Shown: positions 7,708 through 14,120 of the stretch, one piece after another
Numbering within the stretch: the first letter of the stretch is position 1
Layout: each line of letters starts with the position of its first letter
Program-made: the position numbers and the translations under genes
Source of the DNA: JAYEJB01 sp034716415
Lineage (GTDB): Bacteria; Patescibacteriota; Patescibacteriia; SG8-24
Direction of reading: 5' to 3'
Assembly: GCA_034716415.1 (NCBI GenBank)
Contig: JAYEJB010000041.1
Span: forward strand, 1-38,175
Length of the DNA: 38,175 nt
The notes under the pieces: model-generated
Database searches by the model: none
The model's input: the letters and a program-made list of their open reading frames with translations, nothing else
What the model was told of the DNA's origin: nothing

Positions 7708-7729
7708 GCCGCAATAACGGCATTTTTTT
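7708..7729 (+). terminator. Possible terminator of the pnp operon
   Basis: GCCG and CGGC form a short stem around CAATAA, followed by A and seven T. The stem is only 4-5 bp, so efficiency is uncertain. Confidence 0.5.
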
Positions 7730-7766
7730 ATGTCAACAAAGCTAAATAGTTACTAACACGTCCTGA

Positions 7767-7795
7767 TTGACCTGAGGCCTAAAAACTGGTATACT
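7767..7795 (+). promoter_or_regulatory. Sigma70-type promoter of the orphan RNA
   Basis: TTGACC (7767-7772), a 17-bp spacer and TATACT (7790-7795). This is one of the best promoters in the window. Transcription should start near 7802. Confidence 0.8.
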
Positions 7796-7801
7796 AAAAA
7801 T

Positions 7802-8149
7802 ATACAGAGAGTTCATTTCACCTGAAGAGAAGTGGTTCTGAGCAGTCAGAGCTAGTTCCCTCTTCTTTACTACCCTTTCATCCAAAAAACCAAAAACAAA
7901 AAGGTCAAAAAAGATGTTGGCATCCTTCACTTTCCTTCGGGATAGAGGGCCCTGCCGTAGAGTGGTAGAGAAGGTATAGTTCCTTTCTGGCCCCTGGTGC
8001 GCATGATTATCCGGGCGCAATGTTTCCCCTCTCAGAGGAGGTGAGTCATTGCGTCCGCCGATAGTCTCTATCCAGAGGTTATCGGCGCAAGTGAGCCAAG
8101 TGTACTCATAGGTCCGCTGGGCAATAACCCTTCTTGCGCCGTTTTTTTA
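7802..8149 (+). ncRNA. Candidate structured non-coding RNA, family not recognised
   Basis: About 350 nt lie between a strong promoter and an intrinsic terminator with no supported reading frame. Visible helices are GAAGAG/CTCTTC (from about 7823), GGGCC/GGCCC enclosing AGAAGG/CCTTTCT (about 7946-8003), CGCAATG/CATTGCG (about 8017-8052) and CGCCGATA/TATCGGCG (about 8057-8087). The last stem is CGGCGCAAG (8083-8091) with CTTGCGCCG (8133-8141), followed by seven T. The last two overlap, so they exclude each other, as in a switch. The next genes on the plus strand are over 550 bp away, so it is not an ordinary leader. I looked for tmRNA, RNase P RNA and SRP RNA signatures and did not find them. 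6S RNA or a new family remain possible. Confidence 0.6.
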
Positions 8150-8154
8150 TTGTG

Positions 8155-8184
8155 TGAGTTAGAAAGTAAGAAAGTGAGAAAGTT
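8155..8184. repeat. GA arm of GA/CT repeat, copy 3
   Basis: GAGTTAGAAAGTAAGAAAGT and what follows match, in inverted orientation, the CT arm at 8585-8620. The two arms enclose the four-helix-bundle gene. The stop codon of that gene lies inside this arm. Confidence 0.75.
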
Positions 8185-8542
8185 ATCGTTTCAAACTCCC
8201 TATTAATCTCGATATACCAGCAGACAAACCTTGATACCTACTTATCAAATCAGAGGTGATTTTAATATCTGCATACCCTAAATCCCTCGCAAACATACAA
8301 TGAATCATCATTTCCTGAGCTGATCCACGAGCTATGAATAAAAAACGCCCTTTTTCTTTATTACCAGTACGCCCCATACCTTCCGTAATATTAGCTGGAA
8401 CTGAAATTGCCGCTCTACGTATCTGAGATACTAAACAATACTTTTCTTCTACAGGAAAATCTTTGCTAATTGAATAAATTCTCAAAGCAAGCCTATAAGA
8501 TTCTTTCCAAACCATTAACTTCGTAAAGGGTGGCTGAGACAT
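8183..8542 (-). CDS. Four-helix bundle protein (23S rRNA IVS-type)
   Basis: A 119-residue protein of the four-helix bundle family first seen in intervening sequences of 23S rRNA genes. Its hallmarks are FTKLMVWKESYRLALRIYSISKDFP, then LVSQIRRAAISVPANITEGMGR and a final helical region (SAGISRLIGSLKR). The molecular role of the family is not established. Related proteins (Avd) assist reverse transcriptases in diversity-generating retroelements, but no such system is visible here. The gene is richer in A/T than its neighbours and is bracketed by inverted GA/CT repeat arms, which suggests that it moves as a cassette. The start is the first ATG. Confidence 0.9.
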   Translation of the reverse strand: MSQPPFTKLMVWKESYRLALRIYSISKDFPVEEKYCLVSQIRRAAISVPANITEGMGRTGNKEKGRFLFIARGSAQEMMIHCMFARDLGYADIKITSDLISRYQGLSAGISRLIGSLKR

Positions 8543-8584
8543 AGCAGCGCCTACTTACCAATGATCACTGACGATGTCAAAACA

Positions 8585-8620
8585 CACTCTCTCACTTTCT
8601 TACTTTCTCACTCTCTAACT
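8585..8620. repeat. CT arm of GA/CT repeat, copy 3
   Basis: CTCTCTCACTTTCTTACTTT and what follows form the inverted counterpart of 8155-8184. In other copies the two arms are only about 20 bp apart. Here they are separated by the four-helix-bundle gene. Confidence 0.75.
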
Positions 8621-8650
8621 CCTATACTTTTGTCACAACACCGTGACAAT

Positions 8651-8680
8651 TTGACAGGTCGACATCTTGCCACGTACGCT
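8651..8680 (+). promoter_or_regulatory. Candidate promoter of the TraR/DksA-like gene
   Basis: TTGACA (8651-8656), an 18-bp spacer and TACGCT (8675-8680). The -35 is perfect and the -10 is moderate. The ATG follows 48 bp downstream. Confidence 0.5.
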
Positions 8681-8727
8681 ATTTTCAGGTATCCTTTGGG
8701 TACTGATATAGGCTTACAATAAGGCTT

Positions 8728-9099
8728 ATGAACAAGACATTCATTAAGGAGATGGAAGAGCAGCTGACGACCGAGAAAGAACGGCTGGAGAGCGAGCTCG
8801 GAGAGATCTCCACGAAAAATCCGAAGGCGGACGGCGACTTCATGGCCGACTTCCCGAACATCGGGGACAAGGAAGATGAGAACGCCGAAGAAGTCGCGAC
8901 CTACAGCACCAATCTGACATTGGAGCGTACGCTCGAGTCATCGCTTCGGGACGTCGAAAAGGCGCTGGAACGGATCAAGGCCGATAACTACGGCATCTGT
9001 AAATACTGCGATAAGGAGATAGCCGAAGCGCGCCTTAGGGCACGACCGGCTTCAAGTTCGTGTATCGAATGCAAGAAGGGCTTCAAAATGGAGGTCTAG
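8728..9099 (+). CDS. TraR/DksA-type zinc-finger protein
   Basis: A 123-residue protein of the DksA/TraR group. Residues 1-85 form a coiled coil (MEEQLTTEKERLESEL, then LESSLRDVEKALERIKADNYG). A C4 zinc finger follows (CKYC near 92-95 and CIEC near 113-116). DksA enters the RNA polymerase secondary channel and modulates initiation with ppGpp. Family members with this short form are common in small genomes. A lone HD-type alarmone hydrolase at 17099 makes a ppGpp link conceivable, but this is inference. The ATG is preceded by AAGG. lspA follows after 29 bp. Confidence 0.9.
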   Translation: MNKTFIKEMEEQLTTEKERLESELGEISTKNPKADGDFMADFPNIGDKEDENAEEVATYSTNLTLERTLESSLRDVEKALERIKADNYGICKYCDKEIAEARLRARPASSSCIECKKGFKMEV

Positions 9100-9122
9100 C
9101 GCCGAAGGAAGATAAGATTGAG

Positions 9123-9146
9123 CCCCGGATGAAAATCCGGGGTTTT
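9123..9146 (+). promoter_or_regulatory. Hairpin holding the lspA start codon
   Basis: CCCCGGAT (9123-9130), a GAAA tetraloop and ATCCGGGG (9135-9142) form a perfect 8-bp stem followed by TTTT. The ATG of lspA (9129-9131) lies in the stem and loop. It could act as a weak terminator after the upstream gene and as a block on lspA translation. Confidence 0.55.
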
Positions 9147-9545
9147 GCTGTGGCGTTCGGCCTATTCGCGGCAGACATCGTGATTAAACAACTGGTCGTG
9201 GCCTTTAAGCCGGACTGGGGCAATGACCTGTTCCGATTCACGCTGTATTCGAATACGGGAATCGTCTTCAGCCTACCGGTACCGAACTGGATCTACTTAC
9301 CGGTAGCGATTGCGGTGTTCGGGCTGTTCGTGGGAGCGCTCGCTTTGGCTCTCAAAAGGCGGACATCTTCCGCACCCTGGCTGACGTTCGTCGTCCTGGG
9401 CGCGCTCTCGAACCTGTACGATCGCTTCGCCTATGACGCGACTATAGATTATCTGGTATTCTTCGGACGCTCGGCGATCAACCTGGCGGACGTAATGATC
9501 GTCATCGGCGTCGTGCTGTTCCTTCACAGTCAAAAGAAGAAATAA
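9129..9545 (+). CDS. lspA: Lipoprotein signal peptidase (signal peptidase II)
   Basis: A 138-residue inner-membrane aspartic protease that cuts the signal peptide from diacylglyceryl-modified prolipoproteins just before the lipobox Cys. Four membrane segments are apparent, and the conserved boxes are in order: DIVIKQL (first helix), NTGIVFSL, LGALSNLYDRF with the first catalytic Asp, and INLADVMIVIG with the second. I chose the ATG at 9129 because it gives the usual short N-terminus before helix 1. An upstream ATG at 9060 would overlap the previous gene by 40 bp. Candidate substrates in this window are the lipoproteins at 14121 and 22454. Confidence 0.93.
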   Translation: MKIRGFAVAFGLFAADIVIKQLVVAFKPDWGNDLFRFTLYSNTGIVFSLPVPNWIYLPVAIAVFGLFVGALALALKRRTSSAPWLTFVVLGALSNLYDRFAYDATIDYLVFFGRSAINLADVMIVIGVVLFLHSQKKK

Positions 9546-9565
9546 CCACCACACAGGAGGTCGAC

Positions 9566-10141
9566 ATGGTCGATAAAGACGTTCCCGAACCGCTTCACGT
9601 TCTTCTGATCAAGCTATCCGTAGCGATTGAAGAGGAGGATAAGGCTCGGGCACGAGTGTATATGCTGAAGAGTCGTGTCCATGGACCGCTTGGCCTGTTC
9701 AGACGAGCCTGCAACCACAGCAGGGTACTCCATGTCAGGAGTGACCCCTATACTACCGAGGCCAACGACTTTCATTGGGGAGACTACATTGTCGTCTGTC
9801 ACGACCCGCGGCGCATCTGTCTGGACTGCGGTCACGTCGAAAGGGCTCAGCTGGCGGAACGATTCACAGACAACTGCCCAAGAGAGCTGCGGATTCGGGT
9901 AAAGAAAGAGGGTGAGCGTGAAGAGGTACTGAAACGGCGGAGCGTCGCGGCAGACCGCTCAGCCAGGTTCCACACCTTGACCACCAAGCCGAAAAGACGG
10001 ATCGATGCCGAACAGATGGAAGAGATCGTCGGACAACATCCATCGAATCTGGCCAACACATACCTCGAGGGAGAAGATCTATACGCACTCTGGCTCAAGT
10101 ACGGCCAGCCGGACATGGTCGCTCAACCTCCAAAAGAATAG
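9566..10141 (+). CDS. Unknown protein with Cys/His cluster
   Basis: A 191-residue soluble protein that I do not recognise. The start is certain: AGGAGGT lies 5 bases before the ATG. The N-terminal third is helical and acidic (IKLSVAIEEEDKARARVYMLKSR). The middle carries FRRACNHS, VVCHDPRR and CLDCGHVE, a spacing that could bind zinc. The C-terminal part is basic, then acidic. It lies 20 bp after lspA and probably shares its transcript. It ends before two hairpins and a T-run. Confidence 0.75.
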   Translation: MVDKDVPEPLHVLLIKLSVAIEEEDKARARVYMLKSRVHGPLGLFRRACNHSRVLHVRSDPYTTEANDFHWGDYIVVCHDPRRICLDCGHVERAQLAERFTDNCPRELRIRVKKEGEREEVLKRRSVAADRSARFHTLTTKPKRRIDAEQMEEIVGQHPSNLANTYLEGEDLYALWLKYGQPDMVAQPPKE

Positions 10142-10187
10142 GCATCTCAAGATGCCGACAGACTGTCTCTCCGGGCGGTCTTTTTTT
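10141..10187 (+). terminator. Double hairpin and T-run after the Cys/His gene
   Basis: GGCATC TCAA GATGCC (10141-10156) is followed by AGACTG (10160-10165) pairing with CGGTCT (10176-10181, one G-U pair) and seven T. Confidence 0.7.
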
Positions 10188-10199
10188 ACTAGACAGAAT

Positions 10200-10294
10200 G
10201 ATGTCTTATGCACAGTTTGGGGCAAAAGACAGACAGTCTGTTTCCCGCAGGAAACAGGCTGCCTGTTTTTGCCCCAAACTGTGCATAAGACATC
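10200..10294. repeat. 95-bp T-shaped palindrome, copy 1
   Basis: An outer stem of ~28 bp begins GATGTCTTATGCACAG on the left and ends with its complement CTGTGCATAAGACATC. It encloses two inner palindromes, ACAGACAGTCTGT (left) and ACAGGCTGCCTGT (right), joined by TTCCCGCAGGAA. Followed by TACTG. Complete copies also lie at 13899, 16905 and 37993. Confidence 0.92.
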
Positions 10295-10297
10295 TAC

Positions 10298-10563
10298 TGT
10301 TTAGTTTAAACAAATTGAAAGCTGCCCTCGATAAGACTGGAGCCGGTAGCCTCTTGCGCCGAAACCACGACTCTGATAAGCACAGGGCGCCAGTTTGATT
10401 CATATTCAGCATGCGGTACCCCGAAGACCCGTCTGACGGGTCGAGGTCCTCGCAATGTCGGGACAGTCCTGAAGAGGGCTATACCCGAGGAAGGCCTGCC
10501 TGTCCCCCGAAGCCTCAGCGAAGGGGGGTCCCCGCCACCTATTTCAATTAAGACACCACCTAT
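10298..10563. other. Intergenic region with hairpin repeats
   Basis: I see no gene. It holds GACCCGT/ACGGGTC (about 10424-10441) and a member of the CCGAAGC..GCGAAGG family (CCCCCGAAGCCTCAGCGAAG from 10504, stem to 10528). No clear promoter for the ATPase gene that follows. Confidence 0.6.
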
Positions 10564-12129
10564 ATGCCGGCCAAATTCCATTCAATCGCTCTCATCGGAC
10601 TCAATGCGGTTCCGATCGATGTCGAGGCAGACATCTCGCGCGCCACGCTCCCCACGTTCAAGGTGGTTGGCCTGCCCGACACGTCTGTGCGCGAGGCCAA
10701 GGAGCGCGTACGCGCGGCGATCAAGAACAGCGGACTACCCTTCCCGCGGGCACGGATCACGGTGAATCTCGCACCGGCGCACATAAGAAAGGAAGGACCG
10801 GGACATGATCTGGCGATGGCTCTGGCAATCGTCGCGGCGACCGGGCCACCGCAGGCCCTGAGCTTGTCCTGTCGTGAGCCTGTCGAACGGTCGAAGGGTT
10901 CCCGCCGCCTCTTCCTCGGCGAACTTGCCCTCGACGGTTCGGTTCGGCCGGTCATCGGTGCTCTACCGGCGGTCATGGCGGCGATCGAGGATGGCTTCGA
11001 TGAGATATACGTCCCGCGCGGCAATTCGGAAGAAGCGGCGCTGGCTCTCGGCAAAGAAAAATCTGACACTAAACTGTTCCCGGTGAGTTCCCTCGCCGGT
11101 ATTTTTTCTCATCTGACCGGGATGGAGACGATCGAATGTGCGAAACCGATCGAACAGACGGCCGACAAGCCGGGGACTTATCCGGTCGACTTCTCTAACG
11201 TACACGGGCAGGAACACGCCAAACGGGCGCTAGAGATCGCCGCGAGCGGGAATCACAATATCCTGATGTCCGGACCGCCCGGTTCCGGCAAGACGATGTT
11301 GGCGAGAGCTCTGCCGTCCATCCTGCCGGAGATGATACACGAGGAGGTACTTGAGGTGACGAAGATACGGAGCATCGCCGGAACGCTTGAGGATAACGCC
11401 CAACTGGTTACAGCACGACCGTTCCGCTCCCCTCATCACAGCGCGTCCGGGGTAGCCTTGATCGGCGGAGGTTCATGGCCACGGCCAGGTGAGATCAGCC
11501 TCGCTCATCGAGGCGTGCTGTTCCTTGATGAGTTCCCGGAATTCCCGCGGTCAGTGCTCGAAAACCTGCGCCAACCGCTCGAAGAAGGCTTTGTCACGGT
11601 CTCGCGCGCGCAATGTACGTTGCGTTTTCCGGCCAAGTTCACGCTGGTCGCGGCACAGAATCCATGCCCGTGCGGTTATCTCACTGATCCTTCTACTGAC
11701 TGCACCTGCGGACAAGCCGAGATAGAACGCTACCGACGTCGAGTGAGCGGCCCGCTACTCGACCGCATCGATCTGCATATAGAAGTCCCAAGAGTGAAGC
11801 CCGAGGAATTATTGAAACGACCGAGCTCAGAACCATCCGCACGAATTCGTGAACGCGTCGAATCCGCACGCGACCGAGCACGACAACGACTCAAATCGGA
11901 TAACATCATCACCAACGGCGAGATGGGACATCTACAGATCCGCCGACACTGCGCCCTTGATACGGAAACCGAAAACTTCCTCTGCACGGCCGCCGAACGC
12001 ATGAACCTCTCGGCCCGCGCGGTGAGTCGTTCATTAAAAGTCGCCCGCACCATCGCCGACCTCGCCGGATCTGACACCATCAAAAAACAACATCTCGCCG
12101 AAGCGCTGCAGTTTCGGACGCGGAGATAA
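10564..12129 (+). CDS. comM: YifB/ComM-family Mg-chelatase-like AAA+ ATPase
   Basis: A 521-residue protein of the YifB/ComM family. ComM is a ring helicase that promotes branch migration when transformed DNA is integrated. An N-terminal LonC-like domain (about 1-165) is followed by the AAA+ core: Walker A GPPGSGKTMLAR, Walker B VLFLDEFPEF, NPCPCGY with the paired cysteines and further Cys in CTCG, and LLDRIDLHIEVPRV. The C-terminal Mg-chelatase domain ends in TIADLAGSDTIKKQHLAEALQFR. The N-terminal domain has an unusual insertion (about residues 99-117, LSCREPVERSKGSRR) encoded by a dispersed palindromic repeat. The start fits the family, but there is no Shine-Dalgarno sequence. Natural transformation is a possible but unproven role. 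Confidence 0.94.
   Translation: MPAKFHSIALIGLNAVPIDVEADISRATLPTFKVVGLPDTSVREAKERVRAAIKNSGLPFPRARITVNLAPAHIRKEGPGHDLAMALAIVAATGPPQALSLSCREPVERSKGSRRLFLGELALDGSVRPVIGALPAVMAAIEDGFDEIYVPRGNSEEAALALGKEKSDTKLFPVSSLAGIFSHLTGMETIECAKPIEQTADKPGTYPVDFSNVHGQEHAKRALEIAASGNHNILMSGPPGSGKTMLARALPSILPEMIHEEVLEVTKIRSIAGTLEDNAQLVTARPFRSPHHSASGVALIGGGSWPRPGEISLAHRGVLFLDEFPEFPRSVLENLRQPLEEGFVTVSRAQCTLRFPAKFTLVAAQNPCPCGYLTDPSTDCTCGQAEIERYRRRVSGPLLDRIDLHIEVPRVKPEELLKRPSSEPSARIRERVESARDRARQRLKSDNIITNGEMGHLQIRRHCALDTETENFLCTAAERMNLSARAVSRSLKVARTIADLAGSDTIKKQHLAEALQFRTRR
10856..10898. repeat. CCTGAGC..GTCGAAGG repeat inside the comM-like gene
   Basis: CCCTGAGCTTGTCC followed by GTGAGCCTGTCGAACGG and TCGAAGGG resembles the CCTGAGC-TTGTCGAAGG palindromic repeats dispersed in many bacterial genomes. 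It is in frame and has no stop, adding about 14 residues where family members are contiguous. Confidence 0.6.
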
Positions 12130-12163
12130 ATTTCCCCGGCTTCCGCTTGAAGTTTAGCAGGCG

Positions 12164-12197
12164 ATAAAAAAGACGGCCGCATCTTTCGACACGGCCA
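12164..12197 (-). terminator. Terminator of the metallophosphoesterase gene
   Basis: On the minus strand GTGGCCG pairs with CGGCCGTC-proximal bases around TGTCGAAAGATG, followed by a T-run (A-run 12164-12170 on plus). Confidence 0.75.
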
Positions 12198-12208
12198 CCG
12201 GTTGAAGT

Positions 12209-12946
12209 TCAAGCACCAATGAACAGTCGGCTGCTCAGCTCCTCGGGAAGTCCTACGTCAGCCATCTGCTGAACCACGCCCTGAACGTCATACTTCACCC
12301 GATGCATGGCGAACGTCCAGTCGTCGGTATCAAGCAGACCATAGCAGGCGCGCACATCTTCGTCGCGCGGCTGCCCGACACTGCCCACGTTGATGACGAA
12401 CCGATCGCCCTCGAGCAGCGGAGTCTCGCCATCACAGCCCACACCCCCTTCTTTTTCGCTGCACACGAACGGCTCGTGCGTATGGCCGATGAAGAAAACG
12501 CGGGTATCGTCCTGCTTGGTTCGCCCCAACTGATACAGCGCGGCTTCCGGCCCGTCGATGTAGGGAAAATCTTCCTCATCGTTGAACGACGCATGCGCGA
12601 ACATCAGCCGATGCTCTTCATTCCAGGCGAACTGTGGTAGAGCCTTGAAGAACTCATCATGGGCGTAGTTGAGCTCAATGCAGGTGAAGCGCAGAGCACG
12701 CAGCGCGAGCTCATTAAAGATCCTCTCATGATACTGCGGAAAAAGCACCGCTTCCTCGTGGTTTCCGAGCACGATTACCGAACATTCGCGCCGCACAGTG
12801 GTCAGACAACGACGTGGATCCGGACCGTAACCGACAATGTCACCCAGACAAACGATCTCATCCGCGCTCTGGGCACGGATGTGATCCAAGACCGCCTGCA
12901 AAGCGACGAAATTCCCATGGATATCCGAAATGATCGCCAGTCGCAT
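12209..12946 (-). CDS. Calcineurin-like metallophosphoesterase (YfcE/ApaH-like)
   Basis: A 245-residue two-metal phosphoesterase. All metal-binding boxes are present: SDIHGN (DxH), LGDIVGYGPDP (GDxxGYG), VLGNHEEAV (GNHE), MFAHASF and GHTHEPF (GHxH), with NVGSVGQPRD near the end. This subgroup includes cyclic-nucleotide and dinucleoside-tetraphosphate phosphatases. The substrate cannot be read from sequence. It has a strong promoter (13025-12997), a hairpin in the leader and an AAAGGAGGA ribosome binding site 6 bases before the ATG. Confidence 0.93.
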   Translation of the reverse strand: MRLAIISDIHGNFVALQAVLDHIRAQSADEIVCLGDIVGYGPDPRRCLTTVRRECSVIVLGNHEEAVLFPQYHERIFNELALRALRFTCIELNYAHDEFFKALPQFAWNEEHRLMFAHASFNDEEDFPYIDGPEAALYQLGRTKQDDTRVFFIGHTHEPFVCSEKEGGVGCDGETPLLEGDRFVINVGSVGQPRDEDVRACYGLLDTDDWTFAMHRVKYDVQGVVQQMADVGLPEELSSRLFIGA

Positions 12947-12969
12947 CTTGTTCCTCCTTTCCGTGCGTG

Positions 12970-12992
12970 TTGCCTGAACCGTTCAGACAACT
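12970..12992 (-). promoter_or_regulatory. Hairpin in the metallophosphoesterase leader
   Basis: GTTGTCTGAAC and GTTCAGGCAAC form an 11-position inverted repeat (one G-U pair) between the transcription start and the ribosome binding site. It could be an operator or an RNA stem. Confidence 0.45.
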
Positions 12993-12996
12993 GCTA

Positions 12997-13025
12997 AATA
13001 TAGTCTTTTTAAGCTAAAAAGTCAA
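12997..13025 (-). promoter_or_regulatory. Promoter of the metallophosphoesterase gene
   Basis: On the minus strand TTGACT (13025-13020), a 17-bp spacer and TATATT (13002-12997). Confidence 0.75.
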
Positions 13026-13046
13026 GGGTGTAGAGCGAGGCCGAAT

Positions 13047-13071
13047 AAAAAACGCCCCCGAATAGTCGGGG
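13047..13071 (-). terminator. Intrinsic terminator, minus strand
   Basis: CCCCGA and TCGGGG form a stem (13056-13071) followed on the minus strand by CGTTTTTTATT. It ends the small gene at 13103. Confidence 0.8.
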
Positions 13072-13102
13072 ATCGTTTGCGTCAATCGGATAGTGGGGGC
13101 CA

Positions 13103-13426
13103 CTACCAGAAGTTGATGGCTTTGATTCTGGTCGCCTTCTCGACCACGGGCCTGACCATGTCTCGCTCCTCGGCGTCCAAGGGACGAGTATCGACTTCCC
13201 AAACACCATGGTTGATCTCTCGATGTTCAGGCGTAACAGCTCCGGGAACTAGAACTGAATGGGAAGTCACGATTCCAGACATCTCGGAAAATGACTGAAA
13301 TACGATCATGCCCACACCGTCCACACACACGAACCCGACGTCACCATCGCGCTCATAGTCCACATCGTCCTCGAGGCTCGGCTTCCATTGTCCAATGAGA
13401 CATCCGTTCCAAATGAACTTCGCCAT
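13103..13426 (-). CDS. Small protein of unknown function
   Basis: A 107-residue soluble protein, unrecognised. I chose the ATG at 13426 because a GTGAGG Shine-Dalgarno-like sequence lies 7 bases upstream and a promoter ends just before it. A longer frame would start inside the promoter. Features are an N-terminal FIWNGCLIGQWKPSLEDDVDY, a beta-rich middle (GFVCVDGVGMIVFQSF) and an acidic/basic C-terminus. It is monocistronic, with its own promoter and terminator. Confidence 0.72.
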   Translation of the reverse strand: MAKFIWNGCLIGQWKPSLEDDVDYERDGDVGFVCVDGVGMIVFQSFSEMSGIVTSHSVLVPGAVTPEHREINHGVWEVDTRPLDAEERDMVRPVVEKATRIKAINFW

Positions 13427-13452
13427 ACGTAACCTCACTTTCACGATTGAAT

Positions 13453-13481
13453 AATCTATCATGTCAGAATTGCCGTGTCAA
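13453..13481 (-). promoter_or_regulatory. Promoter of the 107-residue gene
   Basis: On the minus strand TTGACA (13481-13476), a 17-bp spacer and TAGATT (13458-13453). Confidence 0.75.
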
Positions 13482-13483
13482 TA

Positions 13484-13503
13484 AGAAAAGGGCCGTGTGG
13501 CCC
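13484..13503 (-). terminator. Terminator overlapping the stop of the winged-helix gene
   Basis: GGGCC ACAC GGCCC followed by TTTTCTT on the minus strand. The first stem bases lie inside the TAG stop codon of the gene ending at 13503. Confidence 0.8.
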
Positions 13504-13793
13504 TAGTGCAGAGAGTCTTCGAGAGACACTCGACCTTTGGCGGTGATCCTGAACATCATGTTCCGCCAATCGATGTCCTTTTCAGGACGCATGTCCATAT
13601 CACGTTTGGTGATCCTGGTTTCGATGTGGCCGTTCTCCTCCAACGACGTGATAGCATCCTCGACATCGAAGTATGGATCGCCTTTCGCGAAAGCGTGGTT
13701 CGGGAGTGCATGGATGAGCGCCCAACCCGACAGCCACGCCTCGTTCCTCAACGAGAGGAGCGAAAGGACTGACATTTGGGCATAAGTCATCAC
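13503..13793 (-). CDS. Small protein with winged-helix-like pattern
   Basis: A 96-residue protein. The order MSVLSLLSLRNEAWLSGWALIHAL, VEDAITSLEENGHIETRIT and MFRITAKGRVSLEDSL is that of PadR-like or other winged-helix proteins (helix, recognition helix with L..NG.I, strand ending in ITxKG). It may be a transcription regulator or a protein-interaction wing. The similarity is by pattern only. TTGGAGG lies 6 bases before the first ATG. It may act on the neighbouring 107-residue gene, but nothing in the sequence shows this. Confidence 0.7.
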   Translation of the reverse strand: MMTYAQMSVLSLLSLRNEAWLSGWALIHALPNHAFAKGDPYFDVEDAITSLEENGHIETRITKRDMDMRPEKDIDWRNMMFRITAKGRVSLEDSLH

Positions 13794-13898
13794 TAGCCTC
13801 CAATACTTTCATCATACCGCGCTTTCGCTCTACATAAAATCCGCTCGGATGGGGCAGGACGGAGGCAAGACGGGACAAAAAATCTGAAAGGATGGAAC

Positions 13899-13993
13899 GA
13901 TGTCTTATGTACAGTTTGGGGCAAAAGACAGACAGTCTGTTTCCCGCAGGAAACAGGCTGCCTGTTTTTGCCCCAAACTGTGCATAAGACATC
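13899..13993. repeat. 95-bp T-shaped palindrome, copy 2
   Basis: Same design as copy 1: outer stem from GATGTCTTATGTACAG (one C-to-T change) to its complement, with inner palindromes ACAGACAGTCTGT and ACAGGCTGCCTGT. It is followed by TACCG and preceded by AAGGATGG, which also recurs at the right-end array. Confidence 0.92.
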
Positions 13994-14062
13994 TACCGTT
14001 TATTTCAAAAAACTATCGGGCCGTCGTGCTGTCATGTTTCACCTTTCCACCTTCGCCTCTCT

Positions 14063-14091
14063 TTGTCATTAAGGGGCAAGTCCGCTATAAC
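14063..14091 (+). promoter_or_regulatory. Promoter of the small lipoprotein gene
   Basis: TTGTCA (14063-14068), a 17-bp spacer and TATAAC (14086-14091). Confidence 0.65.
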
Positions 14092-14120
14092 GAATACAGA
14101 GAAACCAATAGGAGGTTGCC

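Noticed and set aside
7742..8020. 92-residue minus-strand frame in the orphan RNA region (7742-8020)
   Set aside because: It overlaps the promoter and structured RNA, has no ribosome binding site and shows no recognisable protein pattern.
7802..8149. tmRNA, RNase P RNA or SRP RNA
   Set aside because: There is no tRNA-like end or tag frame, no GAGGAAAGTCC or ACAGAAA-type core, and no SRP domain IV loop sequence.
8183..8542. Diversity-generating retroelement accessory (Avd)
   Set aside because: The fold family is related, but no reverse transcriptase, template repeat or variable repeat is present.
10200..10294. Simple intrinsic terminator
   Set aside because: The element is far longer than a terminator, has no T-run at either end, and copy 1 follows a normal terminator that already ends the upstream gene.
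10201..10398. Reading frames starting MSYAQFGAK inside the palindromes, on both strands
   Set aside because: They arise because the palindrome contains ATGTCTTATGCACAG on each strand. Frames differ between copies after the element, there is no ribosome binding site, and the conserved unit is the base-paired DNA, not a peptide.
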